The translations under genes were made by a program, and so were the position numbers. Of a stretch of 64,000 nt of DNA, positions 45,465 to 53,995 are shown piece by piece. Source of the stretch: Cytobacillus oceanisediminis (lineage in GTDB: Bacteria; Bacillota; Bacilli; Bacillales; Cytobacillaceae); NCBI RefSeq assembly GCF_022811925.1, contig NZ_CP065511.1, forward strand, positions 4,643,501-4,707,500, written 5' to 3'. The notes below the pieces were generated by a model. The model saw only the letters and a program-made list of their open reading frames with translations, did no database searches and was not told the DNA's origin. Position 1 is the first letter of the stretch, and the number at the start of each line of letters is the position of its first letter.

Positions 45465-46538
45465 TTAACTGTTTTGACGGATCGTTTCTACCGTTGAACG
45501 GTCACAAGCTTTTACAAGTTTAACAAGCAATTCTTTTGCCGCTGCATAATCATCGACATGTACGATAGATGCATGTGTGTGAATATAACGGGAGCAAATG
45601 CCGATTACGGCACTTGGAACACCTTCGTTGGATATATGAACTTTACCTGCGTCTGTTCCGCCTTGCGAGACGAAATACTGATATGGGATGTTGTTCGTTT
45701 CGGCTGTATCCAGAACAAATTCCCTCATGCCGCGGTGCGTTACCATTGAACGGTCCAGTATGCGCAGAAGAGCTCCTTTGCCTAGATGGCCAAATTCATT
45801 TTTATCACCGGTCATATCGTTGGCAGGGCTTGCATCCAAAGCAAAGAAAATATCAGGATTGATCATATTTGCTGCAGTCTGTGCACCTCTTAAGCCAACT
45901 TCTTCTTGAACTGTTGCTCCGGAATAGAGAATATTGGGAAGTGCTTCACTCTGGACTTCTTCTAAAAGCTCCACCGCCAAACCGCAGCCATAACGGTTAT
46001 CCCATGCTTTCGCCAGGATTTTCTTTTCATTTGCCATTGGTGTAAATGGACAAATCGGCAGAATTTGCTGTCCTGGCTTAATGCCTATTCTTTTTGCATC
46101 TTCACGGTCATCTGCACCAATGTCAATCAGCATATTCTTTATTTCCATCGGCTTGCTGCGCTTTGCTTCGTCTAAAAGATGCGGAGGAATTGAACCGATA
46201 ACTCCCGTTACAGGTCCATTATCTGTAATAATTTGGACTCTTTGTGCCAGCAAAACCTGGCTCCACCAGCCTCCCAGTGTCTGAAAACGGATCATGCCAT
46301 TATCAGTTATGGAAGTGACCATGAATCCAACTTCATCCATATGGCCTGCCACCATTACAGTTGGGCCGCTTTGATCGCCTCTTTTTACGCCGAAGATGCC
46401 TCCAAGCTTATCCTGAACGACTTCTTCTGTATACTGGCTGATTTGTTCACGCATGAATTTCCGTACTAAATGCTCGTTTCCAGGTGCCCCTGGCAACTCT
46501 GTCAATGTTTTAAAAAGCTGCAATGTTTTTTCGTTCAT
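45465..46538 (-). CDS. ytoP: M42-family aminopeptidase YtoP
   Basis: Cytosolic two-zinc aminopeptidase of the glutamyl aminopeptidase/TET family (357 residues), usually a large tetrahedral oligomer that trims short peptides. Metal and catalytic motifs: AGHMDEVGF (near 64), [10 protein letters not shown] (near 175), the catalytic EEVGLRGA (near 208) and [10 protein letters not shown] (near 230), with a terminal THRGMR/HTHAS histidine site. AAAGGAG precedes the ATG. It matches ytoP by synteny (ytoQ and ytzB adjacent). Confidence 0.92.
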   Translation of the reverse strand: MNEKTLQLFKTLTELPGAPGNEHLVRKFMREQISQYTEEVVQDKLGGIFGVKRGDQSGPTVMVAGHMDEVGFMVTSITDNGMIRFQTLGGWWSQVLLAQRVQIITDNGPVTGVIGSIPPHLLDEAKRSKPMEIKNMLIDIGADDREDAKRIGIKPGQQILPICPFTPMANEKKILAKAWDNRYGCGLAVELLEEVQSEALPNILYSGATVQEEVGLRGAQTAANMINPDIFFALDASPANDMTGDKNEFGHLGKGALLRILDRSMVTHRGMREFVLDTAETNNIPYQYFVSQGGTDAGKVHISNEGVPSAVIGICSRYIHTHASIVHVDDYAAAKELLVKLVKACDRSTVETIRQNS

Positions 46539-46773
46539 TATTCTTCTCCTTTATCACTTTCCAAATTGGCTATGTAGAATATGTATAATTTCATTTTACA
46601 GAACTTTCATACGTCTTTCCACCATTTCAGACATGAAACTTCGATTGGCGAAATTTAGGCTGTGTATTATTTATTTTAGTTTAAGCCTATTTTTGGTAAG
46701 ATAGAATTGGAAAACAGCTAAAAAAATGTAAAAATGAACTACTTTTTTATCATCAGCCTGGGGAGGTGCAATT

Positions 46774-47088
46774 ATGAATTGGAAGTCATTTATGTTAGGT
46801 GTTGGGGTTGGTTTGGCAAGCGGATACGCAGCAAGGGAATTGCTCTCGCAAAAAACTGCTGTTTCCCCGGAGAAAGCTTTGGCAAATGCAAAGGATGCAT
46901 TTAAACAGGAAGGACCGATAAGCGGATCATGGATTCATATGAAAGCTGAACCTTATGAAAAAGGACATTTAAAATATCAGGTTTATAAGGGCGGCATTTC
47001 GAGGTTTTCGGGTGAAGAAGCCGAGCAGTATGAATTCATTGCCGACGCAGAGACTGGAACCATTTTGGACGTTTTTCCACTGCATTAA
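46774..47088 (+). CDS. ytzB: PepSY-domain small protein YtzB
   Basis: A 104-residue protein with an N-terminal hydrophobic, glycine-rich segment (SFMLGVGVGLASGYAA), probably an uncleaved membrane anchor. A PepSY-like domain follows (about 30-104), ending in the strand-turn YEFIADAETGTILDVFP that characterises the family. PepSY domains often act as protease inhibitors or binding modules. Start: GGGGAGGTG 6 nt before the ATG. It is divergent from ytoP and followed by a copy of the dispersed repeat. Confidence 0.85.
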   Translation: MNWKSFMLGVGVGLASGYAARELLSQKTAVSPEKALANAKDAFKQEGPISGSWIHMKAEPYEKGHLKYQVYKGGISRFSGEEAEQYEFIADAETGTILDVFPLH

Positions 47089-47089
47089 G

Positions 47090-47212
47090 AAAAGCGCAAG
47101 AGCCTTGCCCACCCCCGACAAGCACAAGACGGGCCTCACGGAAAGGCGTCCTTTGCCTTTTTGGGAGGATCGGCTTGTGACCTCGAGGGGGTAGCCGCTG
47201 GAGCTAGACAGT
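47090..47212 (+). repeat. Dispersed palindromic repeat, copy 4 (ytzB-ytnP)
   Basis: A 123-nt long form. Outer ends AAAAGCGCAAGAGCCTTG and GTAGCCGCTGGAGCTAGACAG enclose CCCACCCCCGAC and CCTCGAGGGGG. These in turn enclose an inner module, AAGCACAAGACGGG to GATCGGCTTGTGA, that can pair CAAGC with GCTTG. It is more than 90 percent identical by eye to copy 5. Confidence 0.82.
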
Positions 47213-47233
47213 TATCGACGTTCAAAGTGAATT

Positions 47234-47258
47234 AAAAAATCCCCGGACGGGGATTTTT
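47234..47258 (-). terminator. Terminator after ytnP
   Basis: AAAAATCCCC-GGAC-GGGGATTTTT, immediately after the ytnP stop. It is symmetrical, so it can also stop transcription from ytzB. Confidence 0.9.
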
Positions 47259-48100
47259 TAACTTTGTTTCTTTTCCACTTTCTCAAGCATGTTTCCTGAT
47301 TCATCCCACTTGACTGACCGGTAAAAAGCATCATGGTAAAAAGTGAACCATGCATTTTTTTTCAACCCGTATCCCATCCATTTTTCCTTGGCGCTTATGG
47401 AATCCATCGGGTAGTCATCGTAAGCGAGAACCCATAATACATTCGCATGGGCATGAGTTGGCATGATATCAGCCATATGAATGACGGTCTCATCCTCATC
47501 TTCTATAACAAGTATAGAATGTCCATCACTATGGCCGCCTGTATGCACCATTTTAATAGGGCCGAGCGTCCACTCTCCCTCAAAGACTTCCACCTGATCC
47601 TGAATGGACTCCCAGTTTTCTTTCCAATATGTATTCCTTGAGCGGATATTAGGATTTCTCATTTCTTCCCATTCCACTCGTGATGCAATGATTCTGGCAT
47701 TTGGAAATACAGAAGAAAATTTTCCTTCTTCCGGTTTTGTCAGTCCGCAGGCATGATCAAAATGAAGATGGGTCATAAGGATATAATCAATGTCCTCGGG
47801 TGACAAGTCGTGCTTGGCTAAATCCTGTTCAACAAAAGACTCTTCAAGCGCTCCGAAATTCCTCTTCTGTTTATCATTCAGCTTCCCGTTTCCAAGACCC
47901 GATTCGACTAGAATATTTTTACCGTCATATTGAATAAGAATGGGATCTGTTCTCAGTTCGATCTGATTATTTTCATTGCAGGGATATCTTTTAGACCACA
48001 AAGGCTTAGGGACTACTCCAAACATGGCTCCTCCATCAAGATGTGTGACACCTCCGCGAAGCCAGTACAGATTTACGTTCTTTAACTCCAATGCTTCCAT
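47258..48100 (-). CDS. ytnP: Metallo-beta-lactamase-fold lactonase YtnP
   Basis: A 280-residue lactonase-like hydrolase. The two-zinc site is [10 protein letters not shown] (HxHxDH, near 105), followed by [10 protein letters not shown] and DIMPTHAH with further ligands. The Bacillus homologue opens lactone rings of N-acyl homoserine lactones and interferes with Streptomyces signalling, i.e. quorum quenching. GGAGGAG precedes tandem ATGs; the one at 48098-48100 is preferred for spacing. Two GCGC-centred palindromes lie in its upstream region (48127-48178) and may be operators. Confidence 0.88.
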   Translation of the reverse strand: MEALELKNVNLYWLRGGVTHLDGGAMFGVVPKPLWSKRYPCNENNQIELRTDPILIQYDGKNILVESGLGNGKLNDKQKRNFGALEESFVEQDLAKHDLSPEDIDYILMTHLHFDHACGLTKPEEGKFSSVFPNARIIASRVEWEEMRNPNIRSRNTYWKENWESIQDQVEVFEGEWTLGPIKMVHTGGHSDGHSILVIEDEDETVIHMADIMPTHAHANVLWVLAYDDYPMDSISAKEKWMGYGLKKNAWFTFYHDAFYRSVKWDESGNMLEKVEKKQS

Positions 48101-48126
48101 CATTATCTCCTCCATTTAAGTTTTCT

Positions 48127-48178
48127 GAGCAAGCGCTCGCTTTCCCCATATCTCATATTAACATTTAAGCGCTTACTT
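48127..48178. promoter_or_regulatory. Two related palindromes upstream of ytnP
   Basis: AGCAAGCGCTCGCT (48128-48141) and ATTTAAGCGCTTACTT (48163-48178) share an AAGCGCT core, and their centres are 36 nt apart. They lie 30-80 nt upstream of the ytnP start. This arrangement fits a dimeric repressor of the TetR type binding twice; the second site also resembles a degenerate cre. Confidence 0.45.
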
Positions 48179-48237
48179 GTAGAAATATTTAGATTATTTC
48201 ATGTACATGCAAACAGCCAATATTGCAATATCAATAA

Positions 48238-48264
48238 AAAAAGCCTATCCATCCGGATAGACTT
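48238..48264 (-). terminator. Terminator after trmB
   Basis: AGTCTATCC-GGAT-GGATAGGCT then TTTTTTATTG on the minus strand. Confidence 0.9.
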
Positions 48265-48266
48265 GC

Positions 48267-48905
48267 TTATCTGTATTGGGCTTCACATCGGAATATACGG
48301 CTCCCCCTTGAAGAAAACTTCTCTTCATATTCGGTCATGATGTTTCCTTCATAATCGCTATTGTGAAGGTCCAGGCTGACAAATGTCAAAAGCATGCCGT
48401 ACTCGGAGAAACTCATAAGAGATGATTCAAACAATCCCTGGTTATCAGTCTTAAAGTGAATTTCTCCCTTATCTCCAAGGATATCTTCATAAATCTCCAG
48501 GAAGCTTCGATAAGTCAGCCTGCGTTTTGCATGGCGTTTCTTTGGCCATGGATCTGAGAAATTGAGGTAGACACGATTGACTTCGCCTTTTTCAAAGTAA
48601 TCCCGAAGATCATTGGCATTCATATTGAGAAGCTTTACATTTGGAAGTTCATCCTCGATGATACGATCGAGAGCAGTGACAATGACGCTTTCAGCCAGTT
48701 CAATTCCAATATAGTTGATATTTGGGTTTGCTTTTGCCATACCAGTTATGAAGCGGCCTTTTCCTGTCCCAATTTCTATATGAAGGGGCTGATTTTTATC
48801 AAATGCTTCATTCCACTTTCCTTTAAATTTTTCAGGTTCTGAAATTACATATTGCGGATATTCGGCTAGTTTATCTTTCGCCCAAGGTTTATTTCGCTGT
48901 CGCAT
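48267..48905 (-). CDS. trmB: tRNA (guanine-N7)-methyltransferase
   Basis: SAM-dependent enzyme (212 residues) that forms m7G46 in tRNA variable loops. The SAM loop is [10 protein letters not shown] (near 44), and the family-specific motif [16 protein letters not shown] (near 115) carries the catalytic aspartate. The C-terminal strand region [10 protein letters not shown] is also typical. AGGAGTG precedes the ATG. ytnP on one side and ytzH-ytmP on the other match Bacillus subtilis, where the gene was named ytmQ. Confidence 0.96.
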   Translation of the reverse strand: MRQRNKPWAKDKLAEYPQYVISEPEKFKGKWNEAFDKNQPLHIEIGTGKGRFITGMAKANPNINYIGIELAESVIVTALDRIIEDELPNVKLLNMNANDLRDYFEKGEVNRVYLNFSDPWPKKRHAKRRLTYRSFLEIYEDILGDKGEIHFKTDNQGLFESSLMSFSEYGMLLTFVSLDLHNSDYEGNIMTEYEEKFSSRGSRIFRCEAQYR

Positions 48906-49057
48906 TATGACACTCCTAAAAATTAATATCGTTCAAACAATATCATGCCTATCACAGTGATGCAACTTTAATTTAGGGGGATTTACTGAATTGGTTCATC
49001 CCTTGTTTGTAGTTTAACCCAATGGCATCCAAACGCCTAAATTACAATCGCCAATGA

Positions 49058-49108
49058 ATAAAAACAAAAGGAATCCACAACCTAAAAGTGAATTCCTTTT
49101 GTTTTTAT
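49058..49108. terminator. Terminator-like hairpin between trmB and ytzH
   Basis: A 21-nt arm (ATAAAAACAAAAGGAATCCA plus C) is repeated in inverted orientation with one mismatch across a 9-nt loop, giving A/T-rich outer and mixed inner stem. It lies 30 nt before the ytzH start and 150 nt upstream of trmB, so it ends no identified gene. It could be an attenuator for ytzH or a small mobile palindrome. Confidence 0.55.
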
Positions 49109-49137
49109 TTTCAGGTTCTATAGAAAGGATGTTTTTC

Positions 49138-49416
49138 ATGCCGCTTGGACACCAGGATCAATTAAATTTATTAAAAGATATTTTAAGCAATCATCAGACA
49201 GATTGCTGTGGCTCTATTTCAGAATGTGAACAATTGGAACGTTTGGTAAAATCATTAATGATCAACGGAAATATTAATCAAAACGTAAAAACAGTATTAG
49301 AAGAAATTTATGAATACAGTCAGCACGGGATCAATTCTTCCCAATTGGATAATCACATTGAATCCCATCAGAATGAATTATCACAATGGGTACAGGATAT
49401 AGATCAATTTTCGTAA
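49138..49416 (+). CDS. ytzH: YtzH-like protein
   Basis: A 92-residue soluble protein of unknown function. The start ATG 49138 (MPLGHQDQLNLLKDIL) has AAGGA 8 nt upstream; codons back to 49054 run through the hairpin and are not translated. It contains a CCGSISECEQLERLVKSL stretch with two adjacent cysteines and several predicted helices. It lies between trmB and ytmP as in Bacillus subtilis. It is convergent with ytmP with only 3 nt between the stops and no terminator visible, so the transcripts must overlap. Confidence 0.85.
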   Translation: MPLGHQDQLNLLKDILSNHQTDCCGSISECEQLERLVKSLMINGNINQNVKTVLEEIYEYSQHGINSSQLDNHIESHQNELSQWVQDIDQFS

Positions 49417-49419
49417 TTC

Positions 49420-50193
49420 TTAAAGGAGCTCATCCAGATAGGAAAGCCACTTTTCCATTTCCTGGTACCTGAATTTATTTTTATGCCATTGGATAGATGT
49501 CAAAGTCTGTGCAACCACATACCATTTCATGCGGAGCAGCAAATCATCTGTCAATTGAATGCCGTACCGCTCAAGCCAATTTGGCCATTCTTCTTTAGGA
49601 ATATACCAATACAATAGCATCCCCAGATCAATGGCCGGATCTGCTATCATGGCTCCATCCCAATCAATCAAGTACAGCTGGTTGTTTTCCGAAAGCAGCC
49701 AGTTGTTATGATTCACATCGCAATGGCACACCGTATTTTCCTCACAGCGGATATGCGAGACCTCTTTCTTCAGGAAATCGACTGACTGAATAACAGCAGC
49801 CTGCTCCTTCAGGTCACAATCCAGTTCTTCCTCAATCAAACGCAAAAGGGTTTCGGGCTGCAGCGGAGACTTCCCCATTCTTGTCAGCATACCAAGTAGC
49901 GGCTTTGAAGAATGAATTTTCCTCAAAAGCTTTGCTACGCTTTCCTGGTTCATGTCAGAAGCTTTAAGCTCTCTTCCATTAAGCCATTGCTGGGCAGTTA
50001 TAACGTCCCCATTTTCCATTCTTTTTGTCCAGATAAGTTTCGGGACGATTCCTTCCGCAGACAGAACCGCCAGGAAAGGAGAAGAATTTCTTTTAAGAAA
50101 AAGCCTCTGCTCTTCGTGCTTTGCATAGAAGGCTTCCCCTGTCGCCCCTCCGGCGGGAACAATCTCCCAGTCATGTCCAAATAAATGTTCCAA
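49420..50193 (-). CDS. ytmP: Aminoglycoside phosphotransferase-like kinase YtmP
   Basis: Small-molecule kinase fold (257 residues) of the APH/choline kinase superfamily; the substrate is unknown. The catalytic loop is CHCDVNHNNWL (near 157), and the metal motif IDWDGAMIADPAIDLGMLL follows at about 174. The N-terminal lobe has a glycine loop (GGATGEAFYAK). The start is TTG 50191-50193, with AGGTG upstream, giving MEHLFGHDW. No aminoglycoside resistance should be inferred; this is a housekeeping gene conserved beside trmB in Bacillus. Confidence 0.88.
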   Translation of the reverse strand: MEHLFGHDWEIVPAGGATGEAFYAKHEEQRLFLKRNSSPFLAVLSAEGIVPKLIWTKRMENGDVITAQQWLNGRELKASDMNQESVAKLLRKIHSSKPLLGMLTRMGKSPLQPETLLRLIEEELDCDLKEQAAVIQSVDFLKKEVSHIRCEENTVCHCDVNHNNWLLSENNQLYLIDWDGAMIADPAIDLGMLLYWYIPKEEWPNWLERYGIQLTDDLLLRMKWYVVAQTLTSIQWHKNKFRYQEMEKWLSYLDELL

Positions 50194-50580
50194 AATTGTT
50201 CACCTGCAATTTAGTAAGCCATTGGTTGTAGAAAAGCGCAAGCGCCTTGCCCACCCCCGACAAGCACAAGACGGGCCTCCCGGAAAGGCGTCCTTTGCCT
50301 TTTTGGGGGGATCGGCTTGTGACCTCGAGGGGGTAGGCTGCTTGCGCTAGACAATTCTCGAAGTTAAATAATAAAAAGTTGAAAAATAAGCCCTGTTTTT
50401 TGCAGCAAGACTTATTTTGCCATGGCCGATAAAATGGCCTTTGCTTAGTTATGTTGAGTTCTATTCGACTATACTGCTTTTTCGCAAATATAGCTGTTTA
50501 TCAGGTTAATCAAGTAAAGCACCTATAAAGCACAAAGTCAATCAGGCAAATACAAAACCAGCAATGTACTGGGAACTTAA
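50194..50580. other. ytmP upstream region with repeat copy 5
   Basis: A 600-nt gap separates ytmP from amyX. Its first part holds the ytmP promoter region and repeat copy 5 (50232-50354). The sequence 50400-50580 is AT-rich with a weak GCCATGGCC/GGCC hairpin near 50418-50440. I see no gene. A minus-strand terminator follows at 50582. Confidence 0.4.
50232..50354 (+). repeat. Dispersed palindromic repeat, copy 5 (ytmP-amyX)
   Basis: A 123-nt long form with ends AAAAGCGCAAGCGCCTTG and GTAGGCTGCTTGCGCTAGACA. Here the ends are themselves inverted repeats (AGCGCAAGC/GCTTGCGCT). The interior matches copy 4, including GACAAGCACAAGACGGGCCT and GGATCGGCTTGTGACC. Confidence 0.82.
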
Positions 50581-50581
50581 A

Positions 50582-50621
50582 ATAAAAAAAGAGCTATTGA
50601 TGTAAGTTCCTCACAATAGCC
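50582..50621 (-). terminator. Probable terminator of amyX
   Basis: GGCTATTG and CAATAGCT pair on the minus strand across a 14-nt loop and are followed by CTTTTTTTATTTT. It lies 175 nt downstream of amyX, leaving a long 3' untranslated region. Confidence 0.75.
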
Positions 50622-50795
50622 ATCTTTATAAATTTTATTCTTACTGGCTTTTTTCGTCAAGTGCATCTATTTAGGTTTACGGAATATCATCTGAAAAAAT
50701 GAAGATTTTTCTGGTCAATTCATCAGTATTTTCTATTTAAGGATAATGTTTGCAGAAAATAGTACTGAACAGCCCGTATTCCTCTCAAACTTCTT

Positions 50796-52946
50796 CTATC
50801 TTCTGCAAACCAATACATATGAACATAATGGCGGCATTTCAAATCTGGTGTTAATCTTGCGAATAGTGGAAATCCCGGCTTCACGTTCATCCGCAATAAG
50901 GTCCCAATCCCCTTCCGGGAGAAAAATTTCTTCTTCTGTCATTGAAGGATTGATTATAACGGCGGCATGGCTGCACTCTGCATTTTGATCACTGCTTGTT
51001 AACACATAACCTAATAGCGGTTTTTTAATATCCAGAAACCGCATGGAATTCCGGATCATTTCTGCATTGGCAAGCCTGAAAAGAGGAATTGACCTTCTAA
51101 TGCTGATCATCCCTTTAATATATTTAACATTATTTAAGTAATGGGATTTCCTCTCCCAGTCCAGATTATTAATGGAGTCTGGGGCACGGTAGCTGTTTCC
51201 ATTTCCTTCTTTGGTCCGAAAGAATTCCTGTCCGCTATGCAGAAATGGAATTCCCTGGGAAAGGAGTACCATTGCGGTTGCCAAGCGGTGCTTTTGCTGC
51301 TGCACAAGAGGATCCGCATTTTCAGAACAAACCTGTATTTTATCCCATAGAGTATGATTATCATGGGATTCCACATAATTTACAGATTGAGACGGGGAAA
51401 GGAAAATACCTTTTTCCTTTTTTTCGAGGCCAATGCTTCCACCCAATACCTGCTTTGCCGCATCATAGTAATAATCATTCCCCAATGCATATCCTTTATC
51501 ATATAAATTAAACGTACTGCCTTTGATGGAATCTCTGAACCAGTCATTGAATTGGCCGATTCCCGGCATCTTTTCCTGATTGCGGATGCTTGCTTTTTGG
51601 TCATCCGGTATAGGGGTATTCAAATCCCAGCCCTCACCAATAATAATGACGGATGGGTCAATCGATTCCGCATTCTGTCGAACCTCATTCATCGTTTCAA
51701 TATCGAGGATACCCATCAAATCAAACCTGAACCCATCAATTTGATATTCCTTCATCCAGTATGATACGGAATCAACAATAAATTTCCGGGCCATCATGCG
51801 TTCAGAGGCAAAGTCATTTCCAACTCCGGTGCCATTTGACGGCATTCCATATTCATCATGCCGGAAGAAATAGCCCGGTACGATTTTTTCAAAAGAAGAA
51901 TGCTCGCGAATATAAACATGATTATAGACTACGTCCATAATGACTCTAAGTCCCTGGGAATGAATAGCCTGAATTAAGGTTTTCAATTCTCTGATCCGCG
52001 AATAGGGATCTAGAGGATCAGTAGAATAACTTCCTTCCGGAACATTAAAATGGAGCGGATTATAACCCCAGTTGTATTCTTCTTTTGGACTTTTTTCATC
52101 CACACCTTCAAAGTCATGGACAGGCAGAAACTCAATATGAGTAATACCGAGCTGCTTGACATATGACAGGCATGTCGGCTCCCCATCTCTGCCAACAGTG
52201 TTTGTCTCTCCCGCTCCTAAATAGAGGCCTTTCTGTGCTGCCCCGCTCTCGGGATGAATGGTAAAATCCCTAATATGTGTTTCATATATGATGGCATCTG
52301 TCGGCTGAAGAAGCGGCGGAAGCTCCGGCTTCTTTATTTTTGTATTTTCCAGATTGACTACCGCACCATATTCCCCATTTCTAGCCGAAGATACTGCGTA
52401 TGGATCAACAGCTTCTTTCCACTCCAGGTTAATGCATATAAGGAAAGAATAAAGAAAACGATCCAGGTCGCCTTTTACTTCACAGCTCCAGACTCCTCTC
52501 TCTTCTCTGCCCATCGGAATAAGCTCAGCTTCCTCCTCCAATGCTCTTTTAAGCTTCAGCTTTACCTTTGCAGCTGTCGGAGCCCAGAGCCTGAAATGCG
52601 TCCTTTCTTTGCTGTACGAGAACCCCAGCGGACCGTCATAATAGAATTTCTCATCAAAATCACTTGTTCGAATAACAGCACCAATTTGCAGATCTGTTTT
52701 TCCCCCATATTCATCCACTATCCAATATTGTTTCCCGAATTCCACTTCATGGTCTATTCTGCATGTATATTTAACGGCATCCTCAATCGGCATGCTTTTC
52801 AATATTTCAACAGGAAAATCTTCTTCCCAGTCAGTAAGGAGAGAGAACCCGGAAGAACGTCCCTGATGATAGCTGAAAGGAAGTATAATCGTAATGATGT
52901 GCATTTCGTCTAAGTATGCATTAAAAGCCCGTTCAATCGTTATCAT
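50796..52946 (-). CDS. amyX: Type I pullulanase
   Basis: GH13 debranching enzyme (716 residues) that hydrolyses alpha-1,6 links of pullulan and branched glucans. There is no signal peptide, so it acts in the cytoplasm on imported dextrins or glycogen. An N-terminal beta domain and a CBM48-like domain (FRLWAPTAAKVKLKL near 130) precede the catalytic barrel. The barrel holds the GH13 regions DVVYNH, GFRFDLMGI with the nucleophile aspartate, IIGEGWD with the acid glutamate, and VESHDNHTLWD. The pullulanase signature YNWGYNP is present. AAAGGAGATG precedes the ATG with a slightly long spacer. Position between ytmP and ytlR agrees with Bacillus subtilis amyX. Confidence 0.95.
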   Translation of the reverse strand: MITIERAFNAYLDEMHIITIILPFSYHQGRSSGFSLLTDWEEDFPVEILKSMPIEDAVKYTCRIDHEVEFGKQYWIVDEYGGKTDLQIGAVIRTSDFDEKFYYDGPLGFSYSKERTHFRLWAPTAAKVKLKLKRALEEEAELIPMGREERGVWSCEVKGDLDRFLYSFLICINLEWKEAVDPYAVSSARNGEYGAVVNLENTKIKKPELPPLLQPTDAIIYETHIRDFTIHPESGAAQKGLYLGAGETNTVGRDGEPTCLSYVKQLGITHIEFLPVHDFEGVDEKSPKEEYNWGYNPLHFNVPEGSYSTDPLDPYSRIRELKTLIQAIHSQGLRVIMDVVYNHVYIREHSSFEKIVPGYFFRHDEYGMPSNGTGVGNDFASERMMARKFIVDSVSYWMKEYQIDGFRFDLMGILDIETMNEVRQNAESIDPSVIIIGEGWDLNTPIPDDQKASIRNQEKMPGIGQFNDWFRDSIKGSTFNLYDKGYALGNDYYYDAAKQVLGGSIGLEKKEKGIFLSPSQSVNYVESHDNHTLWDKIQVCSENADPLVQQQKHRLATAMVLLSQGIPFLHSGQEFFRTKEGNGNSYRAPDSINNLDWERKSHYLNNVKYIKGMISIRRSIPLFRLANAEMIRNSMRFLDIKKPLLGYVLTSSDQNAECSHAAVIINPSMTEEEIFLPEGDWDLIADEREAGISTIRKINTRFEMPPLCSYVLVCRR

Positions 52947-53008
52947 TCCGAATTCATCTCCTTTACTTAGTCGGACGGTAATTTAAGATCAGCTCTCTCC
53001 TAAAATCA

Positions 53009-53995
53009 TCACCCATCTTTTCCATTGCCTATAATTACAGGAAGGGCTTCGGGGCAAACAGAGGCTGAAATCGGGGTGCTGCCTAAGGCCTCGCCATCTG
53101 CGTGAGCAGGGATGGGGTGTGAAGATCTAATGCTGATATTTTGGCCCTGAAGAACTGTGACTTCTTTAAATCCTATATGACGCCCCTTGAAGACAGAGGC
53201 AAATACAATCAAAAGTTTAATTCTTGATATATTGTGGACGACCGTAACATTTAGAATTCCATCAAAAGGATTTGCATCCGGGGAAATCTTCATACCGCCT
53301 CCATAGAATGGCTGATTGGAAATAGTAATAAACCAGGCTGAGCTAAAATGGAGTTTTTTGCCATCAATGACGATTTCAAGATCAGAGCATTTATAGGTAA
53401 ACAGCTCTTTTACAAGAAAGAGAGCGTATACAAATTTGCCCAGAGATAACTGATTCAAGATACCTTTCATCCTTGAACTGTTTACTTTCCGGGAAATCAG
53501 TGCATCAAATCCAGCACCCATATTATTAATAAAATATGTTTTTTTCCCATCTATGTGTCTAATCATTCCGATATCAGCTTTCACAGAAGAATGATTGATC
53601 CCCTTAAGGATTGAGTTTAAAGACTCTGCGGGGTCTTTAGGAACTCCAAAGCCCCGCGAAAAATCATTCCCAGATCCTCCCGGAATAAATCCGACAGTCA
53701 CATTCTGATGCCTCGCAGCGCCATTCATAATCTCATGAACCGTCCCGTCTCCGCCCACAGCAACAAGATACAATCTTTGCCCGCCTGCCTGTTCTGCATA
53801 AATCTTCGCCAATTCCCTGGCATGGCCGTGATATTCTGTCCTAACTGCAGAGTAAGAGATATTTTCCTCTTTCAGCATCATCTCAACTTTTTTCCAGACT
53901 TTCAGACAATAGCCATTTTTCGCCTGCGGGTTAATAATGAACTTAAGCTCTTCCCTGCTATGAGCTTTATCTTCGAGGGAATTTTCATGATTCAT
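53009..53995 (-). CDS. ytlR: Diacylglycerol/lipid kinase family protein YtlR
   Basis: A 328-residue member of the DgkB/YegS lipid-kinase family. ATP-binding motif GGDGT at 81-85, PGGSGNDFSRG at 106-116, and the C-terminal PFDGILNVTVV and HADGE segments are typical. The lipid substrate is unknown; it is distinct from the essential DgkB. The start overlaps the end of ytlQ by 11 nt, with GGGAGAATC upstream, so translation is coupled to ytlQ. Confidence 0.87.
   Translation of the reverse strand: MNHENSLEDKAHSREELKFIINPQAKNGYCLKVWKKVEMMLKEENISYSAVRTEYHGHARELAKIYAEQAGGQRLYLVAVGGDGTVHEIMNGAARHQNVTVGFIPGGSGNDFSRGFGVPKDPAESLNSILKGINHSSVKADIGMIRHIDGKKTYFINNMGAGFDALISRKVNSSRMKGILNQLSLGKFVYALFLVKELFTYKCSDLEIVIDGKKLHFSSAWFITISNQPFYGGGMKISPDANPFDGILNVTVVHNISRIKLLIVFASVFKGRHIGFKEVTVLQGQNISIRSSHPIPAHADGEALGSTPISASVCPEALPVIIGNGKDG

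Noticed and set aside
48163..48178. A CcpA cre site upstream of ytnP
   Set aside because: The central AAGCGCTT matches, but both outer TG/CA pairs of the consensus are missing, so a different palindromic operator is more likely.
49420..50193. Possible aminoglycoside resistance gene
   Set aside because: ytmP has the kinase fold but is a conserved housekeeping gene next to trmB; no mobile context or resistance-specific motif is present.
50746..50988. 80-codon frame between ytmP and amyX on the plus strand
   Set aside because: It runs mostly antisense to the amyX 3' end, with no binding site and no protein-like composition.
52254..52913. 219-codon open frame antisense to amyX
   Set aside because: It is fully contained in the reverse strand of a strongly supported pullulanase gene, with no binding site and atypical composition.
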